The notes: generated from the letters alone by a model not told the origin. A stretch of 64,000 nt of DNA from Maridesulfovibrio frigidus DSM 17176 (GCF_000711735.1 NZ_JONL01000001.1:868001-932000), one strand, 5' to 3'. Counted from the first letter of the stretch, positions 46,389-56,933 are shown. Made by a program: numbers and translations.

Positions 46389-47414
46389 CTATTTACTATA
46401 CTTCTCTTTGATGGACATGATTTCCTCTATATTCTTGAAGAAAATTTCAACGATTTCGGGATCAAAGTGCTTGCCCCGCTCCTTTAACAGGAGATCAAAG
46501 GCTCTTTCATCCGACCAAGCCTCTTTGTATGGTCGGTCTGATGTTAGGGCATCGAACACATCGGCAACGGCAGTAATACGTCCTTCGAGAGGAATATTTT
46601 TACCAGAGAGCCCTTCGGGGTAGCCCGTTCCGTTCCATTTTTCATGATGGGTCAAAGCGACACTTTTAGCTGTCGCCATAAGATCATTGTCATAGTCGCC
46701 GATGATCTTTCCCCCGATTAAGGTATGAGTCTTCATAATCTTCCATTCTTCAGGGGTAAGTTTTCCCGGCTTGATAAGAATATTATCCGGGATACCTATC
46801 TTACCGACGTCGTGCATAGGGGCCGCGTTAAGCAGGAGGCCCGCTTCGCTATTACTAAGGCCATAACCCTTCGCTATTGTTCGGCTGTAGTTACTCATGC
46901 GAATAATATGGAGACCTGTTTCATTGTCCCGAAATTCTGCCGCTATTCCAAGACGACGGACGACTTCCAATCGGGTTGAATACAAATCCTTTGTGCGCTC
47001 AGCCACCTGGTGTTCCAAAGCAATGTTCTGATTGTATAGAGCTAAGTGCGTCCTGACACGAGCTTTCACAATGGCGGGATTAATAGGCTTGGTAATATAA
47101 TCCACAGCACCAAGTTCAAAGCCGAGAGTCTCGTCATCCTGAGCACCTTTCGTGGTGACGAAAATGATAGGAATGCACCGACTTTTCATATTTAATTTCA
47201 TCCTACGACAGACTTCGAATCCATCCATTCCAGGCATCATAATATCCATTAGAACTATATCCGGAGGATCTGGCGATTCTACAATACCTAAAGCATCTGC
47301 TCCATTGAGAGCGACCTTCACCTTATACTCATCCTTAAGAATTTCCAGAAGGATTTCAATATTAGTGACGATGTCATCAACTACCAGAACTGTCTGAACG
47401 TGTTGCTGAGCCAT
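46389..47414 (-). CDS. Response regulator with HD-GYP phosphodiesterase domain
   Basis: 341 residues. An N-terminal receiver (VVDDIVTN, phospho-acceptor Asp in VLMDIMMPGMDG, TKPI) is joined by a short coiled coil to an HD-GYP domain with MHDVGKIGIPD and HHEKWNGTGYP intact. Predicted to hydrolyse cyclic di-GMP when phosphorylated. Divergent from the hybrid kinase gene at 47632, whose HPt domain is a plausible phosphodonor. Lies between integrase remnants, so it may be island cargo. Confidence 0.93.
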   Translation of the reverse strand: MAQQHVQTVLVVDDIVTNIEILLEILKDEYKVKVALNGADALGIVESPDPPDIVLMDIMMPGMDGFEVCRRMKLNMKSRCIPIIFVTTKGAQDDETLGFELGAVDYITKPINPAIVKARVRTHLALYNQNIALEHQVAERTKDLYSTRLEVVRRLGIAAEFRDNETGLHIIRMSNYSRTIAKGYGLSNSEAGLLLNAAPMHDVGKIGIPDNILIKPGKLTPEEWKIMKTHTLIGGKIIGDYDNDLMATAKSVALTHHEKWNGTGYPEGLSGKNIPLEGRITAVADVFDALTSDRPYKEAWSDERAFDLLLKERGKHFDPEIVEIFFKNIEEIMSIKEKYSK

Positions 47415-47631
47415 TTTGATATCCTGCCTTCTAAGATTGGTACGTTTTAAGTTGTAGTTCCATAAGGCATGTGTTTGTTGTTTTCAGGTGGGAGAATAAA
47501 GGCCTATTTTTCAGCAATCCTAGAATGTCGCTAGTCATATTGAGATGGTTATAGTGTACCTAATCTCTGTCATGTGATAACGACCATAAGACACCTCCCT
47601 TTTTAACTCAACTCATTTGAGGTTTATAAGT

Positions 47632-50600
47632 ATGAAAAACTTACACAGCTCGCCATTCATAGCCATTCGAAGCTTTCTGATAACAACAGTAGCCCTTGCC
47701 GTTCTGGCGGGTGTAGGATGCTATACCATGTATCAGCAGGAGGCTGATTCGGTCGAAAAAGTCATCAAGATCAATGCAAAGATGCACAACAGATTGTTGG
47801 CGCAAAAGATCAGCCTAGATTTAAAAAGGCTGTTCAATGACATCCAACTGGAAGCCAATCATGTTGAGTTGCGCCGATTTTTGCGAAACCGTAGCCCTGT
47901 TGAGCGCGTCGATATAGAGTCGGAATTCATAACCTTATGCCAAGTCCGCAAGGTCTACGATCAGGTCAGAATTCTTGACAATGGAGGCATGGAACTGATT
48001 CGGGTCAATAACAACAACGGACAGCCTGCGGCTGTTTCCATAGACAAGCTTCAAAACAAGGCGAATCGTTATTATTTCAAGGAATCCCAGAATCTAAAGC
48101 CCGGCGAAGTCTACATCTCGCCATTTGATCTCAATATTGAAAACGGGAAGATTGAACAGCCTATCAAGCCAATGATCAGGATATCCATGCCCACTTACGA
48201 CGGGTCTGGACGGCGGACAGGTTTGGTAGTGCTCAATTATCTAGGACAACAAATCATTGATGGTATTCTTGAAAATATAGATTCCTCAAGCAATTATTCG
48301 ATGCTATCGATGCTCCTGAACAGCGACGGTTATTGGTTCCTGTCTCCAGACAGAAGTCAGGAGTGGTCGTTCATGTACCCAGACCGAAAAGCTATCAATT
48401 TTGGAGCCATCAACCCTGGAGCATGGAAACAAATCGCCTCGTCCTCTGACGGACAGTTCCGCACCGCTGAGGGGATCTATACATACTCCACCATCGTCGT
48501 ATCTCCTGAGGCAGGCGAGAGAAAACTTAACGGCAATGTACGCAAGTGGAAGATCGTTTGTCTGACTCCAACATCAAACATCAAGACACTGCTTTCACAA
48601 GTATCCTCCCGCTATACGATCGTATATTGCGGAATTCTCCTGATCATACTTTTCGGAGCATTGACCAGAGCCAGATTTGTCTCCGCACGCATTCTTGGAC
48701 ATAAAAAACTAGAAATAGCCAAACAGGCGGCGGAAAATGCCAACCAAACCAAAAGTGACTTTCTGGCTAGGATGAGCCATGAAATCCGCACTCCGATGAA
48801 TGCTATTATCGGTTTGACGCACTTGGCACTCAAAACGGATATGTCATCCAAGCAGCACGACTACCTAACAAAGGTAGATATGTCCGCAAAATCATTGCTT
48901 GGTATAATCAATGACATACTAGATTTCTCAAAAATTGAAGCAGACAGACTGGAATTAGAAAAGGTCAATTTCCTATTGGATGATGTGCTTAATGACATGC
49001 TCAACATGCTCGGCCTCCAGGCTGAACAAAAAGGGCTTGAACTTTTGCTGATGGTCAAAAGCACCGTCCCCAACCTGCTTATCGGAGATCGACTTCGCCT
49101 GGGGCAGGTGCTGTTAAACTTGGCAGGTAATGCCATAAAATTCACAGAGTCCGGGGAGATTATTATTTCGGCTGAACTTGTCGAAGAAACCAGCAGCATC
49201 GCGAAGATCCGATTTTCAGTTCAAGATTCCGGCATCGGCATTACCCCGGAACAATCGGCGAAGCTCTTTCAACCTTTCTGTCAAGCCGATGGTTCCATCT
49301 CCAGACGGTTTGGGGGCACCGGGCTTGGCCTTACTATCAGCAAACGTTTGGTGGAATTGATGGGTGGGACCATGGAACTTAATAGCGAAATAGGAAAGGG
49401 AAGTGAATTCGTGTTCATCATTCCCTTCGGGTTGCAGGACAGACATACCCAAGATAATTATGTCTATCCAGATGATATCCGCGGTATGCGTGTTCTGGTT
49501 GTGGATGACAGCAGGATGTTACGAACAATTCTAGATAAGGTTTTGCGATCATTTACATTCGACGTGGAGATGGCGGAAAGCGGAGGACAAGCTTTAGAAT
49601 TATTGCATGAACACGATAAGTCAAACCCCTTCAAACTGGTGGTTACAGATTGGAGAATGCCTGACTTCGACGGCATCGAACTGGTCCGAAAAATCAAGGG
49701 ATCCAATCGTCTTGATAATATACCCAAAGTCATAATGCTCACCGCATATGGGCATAGTGAAATTCGTCACCGGGCGGAACAGGCCGATCTGGATGGGTTC
49801 ATGCTCAAACCGTTTAACCGCTCTATTTTGTTCGATACCATAATGGGGGCCTTTGCCCATTATGAATGCCGGGTGGGAGAAATTATTCCGGAAAATTCAC
49901 GGAACGGAATCCCGGAGAATGTGGCCGGAACACATATCCTGCTGGCGGAGGACAACGAGATCAATCAGCAGGTCGCGCGCGAATTACTCGAAGGCGCTGA
50001 CGTGACCGTCTCAATAGCCAGCAATGGCCAAGAGGCGGTGAAGATGGTCAAGGCCAATACCTACGACGCCGTGCTAATGGATATCCAGATGCCGATTATG
50101 GATGGTTTTCAAGCAGTAAAGAATATCCGGTCTGATGAAAAGCTGCAATCCATCCCCGTTATCGCCATGACTGCGCATGCTCTTGTCGGCGACAAAGAGA
50201 AAAGCCTGCTGGCGGGCATGAACGACCATGTCACAAAGCCCATTGATCCTGATCTGCTCATGGAAGTCCTTTCCAAATGGCTACCAGAAAAAGCTAAAAC
50301 TGAATCGCTACATTCATCTCTTGTGCGTAAAGACGAAAATGCACCTCTTATCTTCAATGATTTACCTGGAATTAATGTAAAGAAGGCTCTCGCCAGAGTC
50401 CGGGGAAATAAAGTTCTTTATGAAAAACTCCTCGTCAACTTTGCTCATGATTGCGAGGATGAGTACTCGAAACTTATCTCTCTGGTTTCCATAAGCAGAT
50501 ACGAAGAAGCACGCCATTTAGCCCACACCTTGAAAGGAGTTTTAGGGAACATTGGAGCTGACACCTTGCATCAGTCTTTTCAGGAAATTGAGACTGCTTT

Positions 50601-50985
50601 GAATAACAGTTCTGACAGCCCCCTAACTTTATTGAACAATCTTAAGCCAGAAATAAAGCGCGTTGTTGAAGGGATCTTTAAGGCTTTCCCACAAACCGAA
50701 AACGATGAAGACATAAGTGAAGGCAATGATAAAACCGACACCTTTTTGCTCGAGGAAGTTCAGAGGCTGCTGCCACGATTACGAATAATGTCGGACCTTT
50801 TGGAAAAACACGATGTCGAGGTCAGGGACGTTTATAGTTCCATCGAATCTGAGTTGACCCATGTTGCGCCGAAGTTTGCAAAGGAACTCGGTGTGATGCT
50901 TGATAAATTCGACTTTACGCGCGGCCGTACAAGTGTCGAACAATTTATCGAGGAATATGATCAGGAGGAGATAGACAATGGATAA
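47632..50985 (+). CDS. Hybrid sensor histidine kinase (periplasmic sensor, kinase, REC-REC-HPt)
   Basis: 1117 residues from the ATG at 47632 (GAGG upstream). Membrane segment (about 10-30), a periplasmic double-Cache-like sensor (about 35-325; [22 protein letters not shown] is typical), membrane segment near 328-345, HisKA with [15 protein letters not shown], HATPase with [10 protein letters not shown] and [10 protein letters not shown], two receivers (VVDDSRMLR...VTDWRMPDF...LKPF and LAEDNEINQ...LMDIQMPIM...TKPI), and an HPt domain with His in [15 protein letters not shown]. Both receivers look functional. Its stop overlaps the start of the next gene by 8 bp. Confidence 0.93.
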   Translation: MKNLHSSPFIAIRSFLITTVALAVLAGVGCYTMYQQEADSVEKVIKINAKMHNRLLAQKISLDLKRLFNDIQLEANHVELRRFLRNRSPVERVDIESEFITLCQVRKVYDQVRILDNGGMELIRVNNNNGQPAAVSIDKLQNKANRYYFKESQNLKPGEVYISPFDLNIENGKIEQPIKPMIRISMPTYDGSGRRTGLVVLNYLGQQIIDGILENIDSSSNYSMLSMLLNSDGYWFLSPDRSQEWSFMYPDRKAINFGAINPGAWKQIASSSDGQFRTAEGIYTYSTIVVSPEAGERKLNGNVRKWKIVCLTPTSNIKTLLSQVSSRYTIVYCGILLIILFGALTRARFVSARILGHKKLEIAKQAAENANQTKSDFLARMSHEIRTPMNAIIGLTHLALKTDMSSKQHDYLTKVDMSAKSLLGIINDILDFSKIEADRLELEKVNFLLDDVLNDMLNMLGLQAEQKGLELLLMVKSTVPNLLIGDRLRLGQVLLNLAGNAIKFTESGEIIISAELVEETSSIAKIRFSVQDSGIGITPEQSAKLFQPFCQADGSISRRFGGTGLGLTISKRLVELMGGTMELNSEIGKGSEFVFIIPFGLQDRHTQDNYVYPDDIRGMRVLVVDDSRMLRTILDKVLRSFTFDVEMAESGGQALELLHEHDKSNPFKLVVTDWRMPDFDGIELVRKIKGSNRLDNIPKVIMLTAYGHSEIRHRAEQADLDGFMLKPFNRSILFDTIMGAFAHYECRVGEIIPENSRNGIPENVAGTHILLAEDNEINQQVARELLEGADVTVSIASNGQEAVKMVKANTYDAVLMDIQMPIMDGFQAVKNIRSDEKLQSIPVIAMTAHALVGDKEKSLLAGMNDHVTKPIDPDLLMEVLSKWLPEKAKTESLHSSLVRKDENAPLIFNDLPGINVKKALARVRGNKVLYEKLLVNFAHDCEDEYSKLISLVSISRYEEARHLAHTLKGVLGNIGADTLHQSFQEIETALNNSSDSPLTLLNNLKPEIKRVVEGIFKAFPQTENDEDISEGNDKTDTFLLEEVQRLLPRLRIMSDLLEKHDVEVRDVYSSIESELTHVAPKFAKELGVMLDKFDFTRGRTSVEQFIEEYDQEEIDNG

Positions 50986-52165
50986 AGCACGAATTTTAGT
51001 TGTCGACGACACTCCTGCCAATTTGGATATTCTGAGTGAACTGTTGAGTTCCGAGTACAGAGTCAGCGTGGCAATCAATGGGGATGACGCTTTACGGATT
51101 GCATTATCCGATGAGCCGCCCGATCTTATATTGTTGGACATCATGATGCCGGGAATAGACGGGTATCAGGTCTGCACACGGATAAAGGATAATGAACGGA
51201 CTCGTCAGATTCCCATAATATTCGTAACGTCCATGAGCGAGACCGAAAACGAAGAAAAAGGTTTAAACTTAGGGGCGGTGGACTATATAACCAAGCCCTT
51301 CAATCCTTCAATCATCATGGCAAGGGTAAAAACTCAACTCACACTATACAATCAGACCAGGCTACTACAAAGTCTGGTCCGCGAGCGGACCATTGAGCTG
51401 GAAAAAGCCAAAGATGATGCTGAATCGGCTAATCGAGCAAAAAGCATCTTTCTTTCGAACATGAGTCATGAGCTCCGGACGCCGCTCAATGGTATAATGG
51501 GAATGACCCAGCTCCTTTTGGACAGCAACCCCTCTACAGAACAGAAGAATTTTCTCGATGATGCGCTGAAATCATCTTCCAGAATGTTGACGATGGTCAA
51601 CGACCTTCTGGAATTAGCTCGCGTTGAGGCTGGAAAAGTTCATCTTTGTCCCTGTCATTTCGAAGTCAAGGAGAGTATTAATCAGGTTCTTTGCCTCTAT
51701 CGGGATCAAGCAAAGCAAAAGAGACTCGCTTTTTCCAACTCATTCGAAGCCAGTGTACCAGCCTCTCTTTATGCAGATGTCGGTCGTATTCGCCAAATAT
51801 TGATGAACCTCCTGAATAATGCCCTCCGTTTCACTGACAGCGGCTCCATAGATGTATCAGTCAAATCATGGGAAAGAAATGAGGTATCCCTCAACGAGCC
51901 AGATACGATAGTTTTTTGTTTCACTGTCACGGATAGCGGTGTCGGCATTAGCGAAGACAAACAGGCCTACATATTCGAGCCCTTCTCCATCGGAGAAGAC
52001 TTCCTGACCAAAGTCTATAGTGGCGCTGGACTTGGTCTCTCTATCTCAAAGCACCTTGTAGAACTGATGGGTGGGCATATCTGGCTGAAAAGTCAGGAGG
52101 GTGTCGGCACTACAGTCAACTTCACCGTTCCATGCAGGTTACACACGGTTAATGATGAGGGGTGA
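50978..52165 (+). CDS. Receiver-histidine kinase protein
   Basis: 395 residues, no membrane segment. N-terminal receiver ([27 protein letters not shown]), coiled coil, then HisKA with [16 protein letters not shown] and HATPase with [10 protein letters not shown] and GAGLGLSIS. Overlaps the hybrid kinase gene by 8 bp, so the HPt domain of that protein may signal through this receiver; together with the divergent HD-GYP regulator they would form one phosphorelay. The ATP-binding domain is complete. Confidence 0.92.
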   Translation: MDKARILVVDDTPANLDILSELLSSEYRVSVAINGDDALRIALSDEPPDLILLDIMMPGIDGYQVCTRIKDNERTRQIPIIFVTSMSETENEEKGLNLGAVDYITKPFNPSIIMARVKTQLTLYNQTRLLQSLVRERTIELEKAKDDAESANRAKSIFLSNMSHELRTPLNGIMGMTQLLLDSNPSTEQKNFLDDALKSSSRMLTMVNDLLELARVEAGKVHLCPCHFEVKESINQVLCLYRDQAKQKRLAFSNSFEASVPASLYADVGRIRQILMNLLNNALRFTDSGSIDVSVKSWERNEVSLNEPDTIVFCFTVTDSGVGISEDKQAYIFEPFSIGEDFLTKVYSGAGLGLSISKHLVELMGGHIWLKSQEGVGTTVNFTVPCRLHTVNDEG

Positions 52166-52197
52166 GCCAAGAAGATCGATCCGTTCTTTTGCAAGCA
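52165..52197 (-). pseudogene. Fragment of a DUF3987-type gene
   Basis: GAGCCAAGAAGATC and GTTCTTTTGCAAG are shared with 57584-57620, inside the truncated DUF3987 gene at 57220-57846. A 33-bp scrap of the same element type lies directly before integrase remnant 2. Confidence 0.6.
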
Positions 52198-52206
52198 ACC
52201 TTTCTA

Positions 52207-52343
52207 CTGTCTAACGGGATTGATCTTAGTAGTGTAGGTGCTCTTCTAGGGCGTTCTTCAATAAAGATGACAAGGCATGTGTATATTGCCACGCTCAGAA
52301 GTGTGAGAAGGTGCGTGCGGTAAGTTTGTTGCCGACATTGTAG
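52207..52343 (+). pseudogene. Tyrosine recombinase 3' end, remnant 2
   Basis: Reads LSNGIDLSSVGALLG.SSIKMT, then after a shift YCHAQKCEKVRAVSLLPTL-stop. About 80% identical at DNA level by eye to remnant 1 and to remnant 4, with the same downstream hairpin at 52376-52406. Confidence 0.82.
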
Positions 52344-52375
52344 TCGTCTTGATCGGTTAAAAATACTGAATTAGT

Positions 52376-52406
52376 AAAGGCCAGTCCTGTTCTGGGGCTG
52401 GCCTTT
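52376..52406 (+). terminator. Terminator behind integrase remnant 2
   Basis: AAAGGCCAG pairs with CTGGCCTTT, T-rich after. Confidence 0.8.
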
Positions 52407-52469
52407 CTGTTTTGTTATTCAGGCAAAGAGGAAAGTGAGCAGAATTTACTATTCACTCTCTAGCTCTAG

Positions 52470-53122
52470 GGAGCTATAAGTCTGCCGGATCTCTCGGAGC
52501 TGAATCGGCACTCTATAAACACTGGATATGCCCACAAATTGGCAAGACGCAACTTATCAGGCTTGACGCAAAAAATGTTGAGAAAATATCTTCTGCCATG
52601 TTTGCGAAAAAACAAAACAAAAGAGCTTCTTGAAGAATTACAGATCCGATCCCCTCTGCCCCATGATATGCCTATTTTAGCTCTATACTGCGGCTTACGA
52701 TTCGGAGAAATTGCGTCCCTTACATGGCAGGACATCGATTTCGGGAATGAGGATATTTATATTCGAGACCCTAAAGCAGGAGTTAACCGTAAAACCTTCT
52801 TCATTAATCAAGTACGAGAGATGCTAAAGCGCAGACACGCTAAACCTCACGCAAGCGCAGAACGGTTATTCAGCACCATTAATGAGGGTAAACTTGTGCA
52901 AGTCTCAACGACATTCCGTAGAATTGCGGCTGAAATGTTCAATGAAGAAGTGGCTGGTCCCAGACAAAGAGTCTGCTTCAATTTGCATCATGGCATGTCC
53001 AGCATAGAACGGAGCTATACACCGGTAAGGAGCTCATGGGGAGCAGTAGCTTTAAAATAACAAGCTATCACTACCTTGTCTCTTACGGGCTTAGGAAGGC
53101 TGTTAAGGTTTTGGAGGATTAG
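52470..53122 (+). pseudogene. Frameshifted phage-type tyrosine integrase
   Basis: The first 150 bp (SYKSAGSLGAESALYKHW...) are nearly identical to the intact integrase at about 63790-63935. After MFAKK the sequence jumps, in another frame, to the catalytic domain (ALYCGLRFGEIASLTWQDID, the first catalytic Arg, then VCFNLHH where H-x-L-R-H is expected). A third frame gives the C-terminus YTGKELMGSSSFKITSYHYL and ...GLRKAVKVLED-stop at 53122. So it has an internal deletion and at least one frameshift, and is not functional. Confidence 0.85.
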
Positions 53123-53273
53123 TAGACTAACAGGTGAGGAGTATTAATCATGCCAAATGGCTTGCTTAAGTTGATATGTGGCAATTCAGATTGTGTAGAT
53201 CGTGATGGTTTATTGATATATTGCCCTATAGCCCGTCTGGGGAAGAAGATCATTTCTCCCCCAAACAAACGTA

Positions 53274-54197
53274 TTATTTAAATATGCCAGCTAACTTCTT
53301 CATGGCATCTGTTCCGTCCGAAGCCTTAACTCCGTCCAGCCACTTTGCCAATAAATCTTTGTGTGTTGAGATCCACTTGGAGGAAACCTCATCTAAAGGC
53401 TTGCCCAGCTTAGAATAATCCATAATCCACTGACTCTGTGTTTCAGAAGAAATCTTAACATTCTTCAAAAATTTATACGCCTGAGGATATTTTTTACCCA
53501 TATCAGCACTTACCACAGTATAAACCTTAGAATTACTGGAATATTCCTCTGTACCAGACACAGGGTCAAGATAAACCATATCAAAGTCAATGTTCATCCA
53601 GTGAGGCTTCCAGCAGGCAAAAGTCACCCAGCCTTTATTATTGATAATCTCCTTTGTCTGCATAAGCATAGCCGGAGTCGTGCTCCCAACCTGAGTCCAG
53701 TCACCAAGTCCAGCCACGTCGTTAACGATGATTTCCTCCATAAGACTATGCATCGACGAGCCTGCTTCAATATTGTAAATGGTTCGACTGAATTTTTCGG
53801 CATGTTTATCAAGATCAGCAAAGCTGGATACACCCGCATCTGCTACATATTTTGGAACACACAGACCGACTCTGGCGTTATCCAAATTAGTTTGCAGAAC
53901 TTCCACTTCCTTCTTTTCCAGAAGCGGCTTCAGAAATGAATTATGTTGTGGAATCCAACCACCAAGAAAGACATCAACTTCATCCGTGGTGAGGCCTTTG
54001 TAAATTATTGGAGGTCCAATCTGAAATTCTTCTGTGGGGTAGCCTAATTCCTCAAGCACCTGTCGGACAATTGAAGTTTTTACTTGAACACCTGGCCATG
54101 GCGGAACTCCGAAACGAATCTTTTCAGCGGCCGAAGCCTGAATTCCTAGTAGCAATAGTATAAGCATGGCCATAAGGCACAAGCTAAATTTCTTCAT
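53274..54197 (-). CDS. Glycine betaine/choline-type ABC solute-binding protein (OpuAC-like), orphan
   Basis: 307 residues from the ATG at 54197 (GGGAG six bases upstream). Signal peptide ending ASA (about residue 23), then an OpuAC domain: KIRFGVPPWPGVQVKTSIVRQ, VDVFLGGWIPQHNSF, and TFACWKPHWMNIDFDMVYLD with the aromatic residues that form the quaternary-amine cage in this family. No permease or ATPase genes adjoin; it is isolated between an integrase pseudogene and an att-scar repeat. Such binders deliver glycine betaine, choline or similar osmolytes. It may use a transporter encoded elsewhere. Confidence 0.87.
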   Translation of the reverse strand: MKKFSLCLMAMLILLLLGIQASAAEKIRFGVPPWPGVQVKTSIVRQVLEELGYPTEEFQIGPPIIYKGLTTDEVDVFLGGWIPQHNSFLKPLLEKKEVEVLQTNLDNARVGLCVPKYVADAGVSSFADLDKHAEKFSRTIYNIEAGSSMHSLMEEIIVNDVAGLGDWTQVGSTTPAMLMQTKEIINNKGWVTFACWKPHWMNIDFDMVYLDPVSGTEEYSSNSKVYTVVSADMGKKYPQAYKFLKNVKISSETQSQWIMDYSKLGKPLDEVSSKWISTHKDLLAKWLDGVKASDGTDAMKKLAGIFK

Positions 54198-55072
54198 AAA
54201 TACTCCCACGTTACATGTTCACCCAAAAAAACGCCAGAGGTTACCTAAAATCCGACAGAACGGACCAAGGATTCAAGACGTTCGCCAGCCTCATAAGAAG
54301 AACAGGAACAACAGCAGCAATAATCAGTGTTTTAATCCTTCTTATCTTCAACCCCTTTTAAATCGTATTTTTCTCCAATAACTTAAGCGGAATTGATTTC
54401 ATATGAAGCGGTTAATGAGCAGTAGAGTTGAAGTAAATAACAAATAACATTCACATATTCAATAAAATTTGATGGCTTTATCTTACGGGCTTTAACAAAA
54501 ACACTTTAAATAAATCACGCTGTATTTCAAATTTAATAAAACTTTCTTCGGATACAAAGAATGCTCCCGACTCTCAATATCAATTGTCCAGAAATTCAAA
54601 ATGTTATCCAATTGTATCCCCCCGTTATCCACGCAAAATCCGACTAAATATTTACGCCTAAAAGGTTAGTTTTATTAATATAAACCGATAATCTGAAGAT
54701 AATTTAACTCTTAAATGCCATGACAGCAGACACTTTCCCATCCACTGAAATAGTTGAACTATTTATTTGCCGGATAACACTTTTCCGGTATTTTATGGTA
54801 TTTGCGGGTGCAAATGATTATCCAATCACTTAAAATTAGAGAGAATTATTGCGTTTGATTTTTATCCCGTAAAAATCAAAATAGCGACTTAACCGTATGT
54901 CCAAAATCCTATAGCAGGATCAAAATGCAATCTATCTTATGACAAGACCATTCTTCTTAATATTTCTTTACAAAGAAATCGGTAAAGAAAATTTTATTGC
55001 CTACCGATACTGATTTAGAGTCAAAATTAAAGCGCTGATAATAAAAACAACCTACAAAGTAAGGAGTTAAGC
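54198..55072. other. Region of 875 bp without a secure gene
   Basis: The left part has an open frame (54215-54361, 48 codons) ending in a hydrophobic stretch but with no ribosome-binding site. The right part is att-scar repeat B (54561-54922). The rest is AT-rich. Confidence 0.5.
54561..54922. repeat. Att-scar repeat B (about 360 bp)
   Basis: Collinear with repeat C (55430-55793) from GACTCTCAATATCAATT to TAGCAGGATCA, with many substitutions. It begins with the core TTCAAAATGTTATCC. The tmRNA-3'-end segment is partly lost here. Its right end resembles the 3' end of mobB, so it is a remnant of the same element type. Confidence 0.75.
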
Positions 55073-55348
55073 ATGCAAATCGGTAATGTATCAAGCAACG
55101 ACTTCAGCATTTCAACCTCACAGCCTTCACGTACCGAAGGTAAGCCACCAAGCCACGAAGAGGCAGTATCCCAACTCGGAGCATCTCTTTCCGAAGAACA
55201 GCAGGGAGAAATTATGTCTGGAATTGAGACCATGCAGGCAGATGGCGCATCGGAGGAGAAAATCAAAGCATACGTAGATAGCAGTCTAGAGGATTACGGA
55301 GTCGATCTTTCCCAAACCAAGGGAGCCTTAGCCGATACCACTGTTTAA
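55073..55348 (+). CDS. Small acidic protein between two att scars
   Basis: 91 residues, preceded by AAGGAG at good distance and followed by a strong terminator (55393-55425). The N-terminus is Ser/Thr/Pro-rich and the rest helical and acidic (SEEQQGEIMSGIETMQAD, EEKIKAYVDSSLEDYGV). No signal peptide or membrane segment. It is the only gene between repeats B and C. I do not recognise the family. Confidence 0.7.
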   Translation: MQIGNVSSNDFSISTSQPSRTEGKPPSHEEAVSQLGASLSEEQQGEIMSGIETMQADGASEEKIKAYVDSSLEDYGVDLSQTKGALADTTV

Positions 55349-55392
55349 TCTCGTAAAGGCATATGGTTATACTGTATACTGGTCATACGAAT

Positions 55393-55425
55393 AAAAAGCC
55401 CCTGACACATGGCTTAGGGGCTTTT
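55393..55425 (+). terminator. Intrinsic terminator of the small acidic protein gene
   Basis: AAAAGCCCCT pairs with AGGGGCTTTT. Confidence 0.9.
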
Positions 55426-55429
55426 ATCG

Positions 55430-55793
55430 ATGCTCACTCGGACTCTCAATATCAATTATCCAGAATTTCAAAATGTTATCCCACCGGTTCTCCACACAAA
55501 AATCCGATTGAACCACTAGTCTAATCTATTGTTTTTATTAACAAAAAAATGGTGAAGCTGAAGAGAATTGAACCCATGGCCTCTTGAATGCCATGCCACC
55601 AGACACTTTACAACCATTGAAATAATTAAGCTATTTATTTTCTGGATAACAATTTTCCGATATTTTATGGTATTTTGGGGTACAAATGGTTATCCAACCA
55701 TATAAATTTAAGGAAAGTGCTGAATTTGTTTTTTATCCTGTAAAAAACAGGATAGTGACTTAACTGTGTGTCCGCAAATACGTAGCAGGATCA
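55430..55793. repeat. Att-scar repeat C (about 360 bp) with degenerate tmRNA 3' end
   Basis: Collinear with repeat B. At 55550-55582 the minus strand reads AGGCCATGGGTTCAATTCTC then TTCAGCTTCACCA: a T-arm and acceptor end like that of tmRNA with a few changes. The right end contains the last codons of mobB and the mobA stop. Confidence 0.78.
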
Positions 55794-56227
55794 CCCTTGG
55801 GGAAGACCAGATATTTTTGTTTCTCGGTCTGGTAGGCGTTGATCTTCCATGCTGTAAATCTGCTTATATTCTTCTTCTGGCTTGCTATTTGTGTGTTGAT
55901 TCTCGCTAATTCTTCGTGATTCTCGTTTATTCTCCAACCGTAGAATCCTGTTATGGAGACCGACACTATGACTAGCAGCAAAGCGGATAGGAAATTTGCC
56001 AGTAAATTTTGCCTCCAATGATAAGCCGAAATTGCGGACTGCCTCTTTCTCAGCTTTTGCAGTTGTTCGTCCATATCGTTTTTGATTGTATTCAGCTCGG
56101 CTGCGGCGTACTTCCTCAAGCTCTCGCTCAAGTCGTGAAATACGGTCTGCACGGCTTCCTCCATTTCCTGCGACTGTGAGTTCACCTGCTCTTTCAATTT
56201 GCTTGTCAGCTCTCCAAGATGCTGCAT
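55760..56227 (-). CDS. mobB: MobB-like protein, nested in mobA in another frame
   Basis: 155 residues read in a different frame from, and almost entirely inside, the relaxase gene. An N-terminal coiled coil (LKEQVNSQSQEMEEAVQTVF, about 10-70) leads to one membrane segment (FLSALLLVIVSVSITGFYGW, about 89-108) and a basic tail. This is the layout of ColE1-type MobB, which also overlaps mobA and helps bring the relaxosome to the membrane. A start ATG and the long open frame, with a believable protein, argue that it is real. It ends 31 bp past the mobA stop. Confidence 0.78.
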   Translation of the reverse strand: MQHLGELTSKLKEQVNSQSQEMEEAVQTVFHDLSESLRKYAAAELNTIKNDMDEQLQKLRKRQSAISAYHWRQNLLANFLSALLLVIVSVSITGFYGWRINENHEELARINTQIASQKKNISRFTAWKINAYQTEKQKYLVFPKGDPATYLRTHS

Positions 56228-56930
56228 AGATTCCTCCTTTCATCCTTATTCGTTGGCCATCCTGAGACGACTCCAGTGTGATATATTTTTTGCCCTTACG
56301 TGGAATGGAAAAACCTGCTTTTTCCATACCTTCAATTAAATCATCCCTGTTTTGATAAACGCCCTTAGAAATTCCCTGAGCCAGATAATCCGTAATTTGT
56401 TGCTTCAGCTCTGCCCGTTTGTTTTTGCTGTCAAACTGAATTTCCTTCCCCGGCTGAGCAACCCGCGCCCGCTTCGGATCATCCGGTCTTGCCCACTCCA
56501 TCCGCTCGTTCCATAAATCCCGCCAGACATCATATTGTTTCTGCCAACCCGGTGGACATGCATTCATGGCCTTATCTTGAGTCAATTCCGTACGTGGGAT
56601 TATGAAATGCATTTCATGATGCCCTGCATGACTATGCCGAACCCACAAGACTGAATATTGATCAGGTTCCATGCCTGCGAAAGCTGTTTTCTCAAAATCT
56701 TCCATGATCTTCTTTTCAGTTTCGGGCGAAACCTTATCTTCTGGAGCCCATGAAAGGACGCCGGAAGTATACTTCCATTTACGATCCGTTGAGCCGATCA
56801 CCTTTCGGACTATCTCGGGATCTCCTCTCAAAACTTCAGGTGGCGATTCTTCACGCCCCTTCCGTTTCGGGTCAATCTCGTAATTAACAGCCTTGGCTCC
56901 ATCTCCCTGACCATGGGCGAAAACCTTCAT
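55791..56930 (-). CDS. mobA: Mobilization relaxase
   Basis: 379 residues. The N-terminal relaxase region includes VLWVRHSHAGHHEMHFIIPR, which supplies the histidines of the metal-binding motif III, and an N-terminal VFAHGQGDGAKAVNYE. No primase domain. The C-terminal part after about residue 270 is coded over mobB and is low-complexity charged sequence. Nicks at oriT and stays bound to the 5' end during transfer by a helper conjugation system. mobC lies 3 bp upstream. The catalytic Tyr cannot be pinpointed with certainty. Confidence 0.85.
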   Translation of the reverse strand: MKVFAHGQGDGAKAVNYEIDPKRKGREESPPEVLRGDPEIVRKVIGSTDRKWKYTSGVLSWAPEDKVSPETEKKIMEDFEKTAFAGMEPDQYSVLWVRHSHAGHHEMHFIIPRTELTQDKAMNACPPGWQKQYDVWRDLWNERMEWARPDDPKRARVAQPGKEIQFDSKNKRAELKQQITDYLAQGISKGVYQNRDDLIEGMEKAGFSIPRKGKKYITLESSQDGQRIRMKGGIYAASWRADKQIERAGELTVAGNGGSRADRISRLERELEEVRRSRAEYNQKRYGRTTAKAEKEAVRNFGLSLEAKFTGKFPIRFAASHSVGLHNRILRLENKRESRRISENQHTNSKPEEEYKQIYSMEDQRLPDRETKISGLPQG

Positions 56931-56933
56931 ATA

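Noticed and set aside
54215-54361. 48-codon open frame ending in a hydrophobic helix, divergent from the betaine-binding gene
   Set aside because: No ribosome-binding site, and its start is only 17 bp from the divergent start codon, leaving no room for promoters.
55971-56040. CRISPR-like array from repeated short motifs in the island region
   Set aside because: The repeats there are long, few and diverged, with genes between them; no regular spacer pattern exists anywhere in the window.
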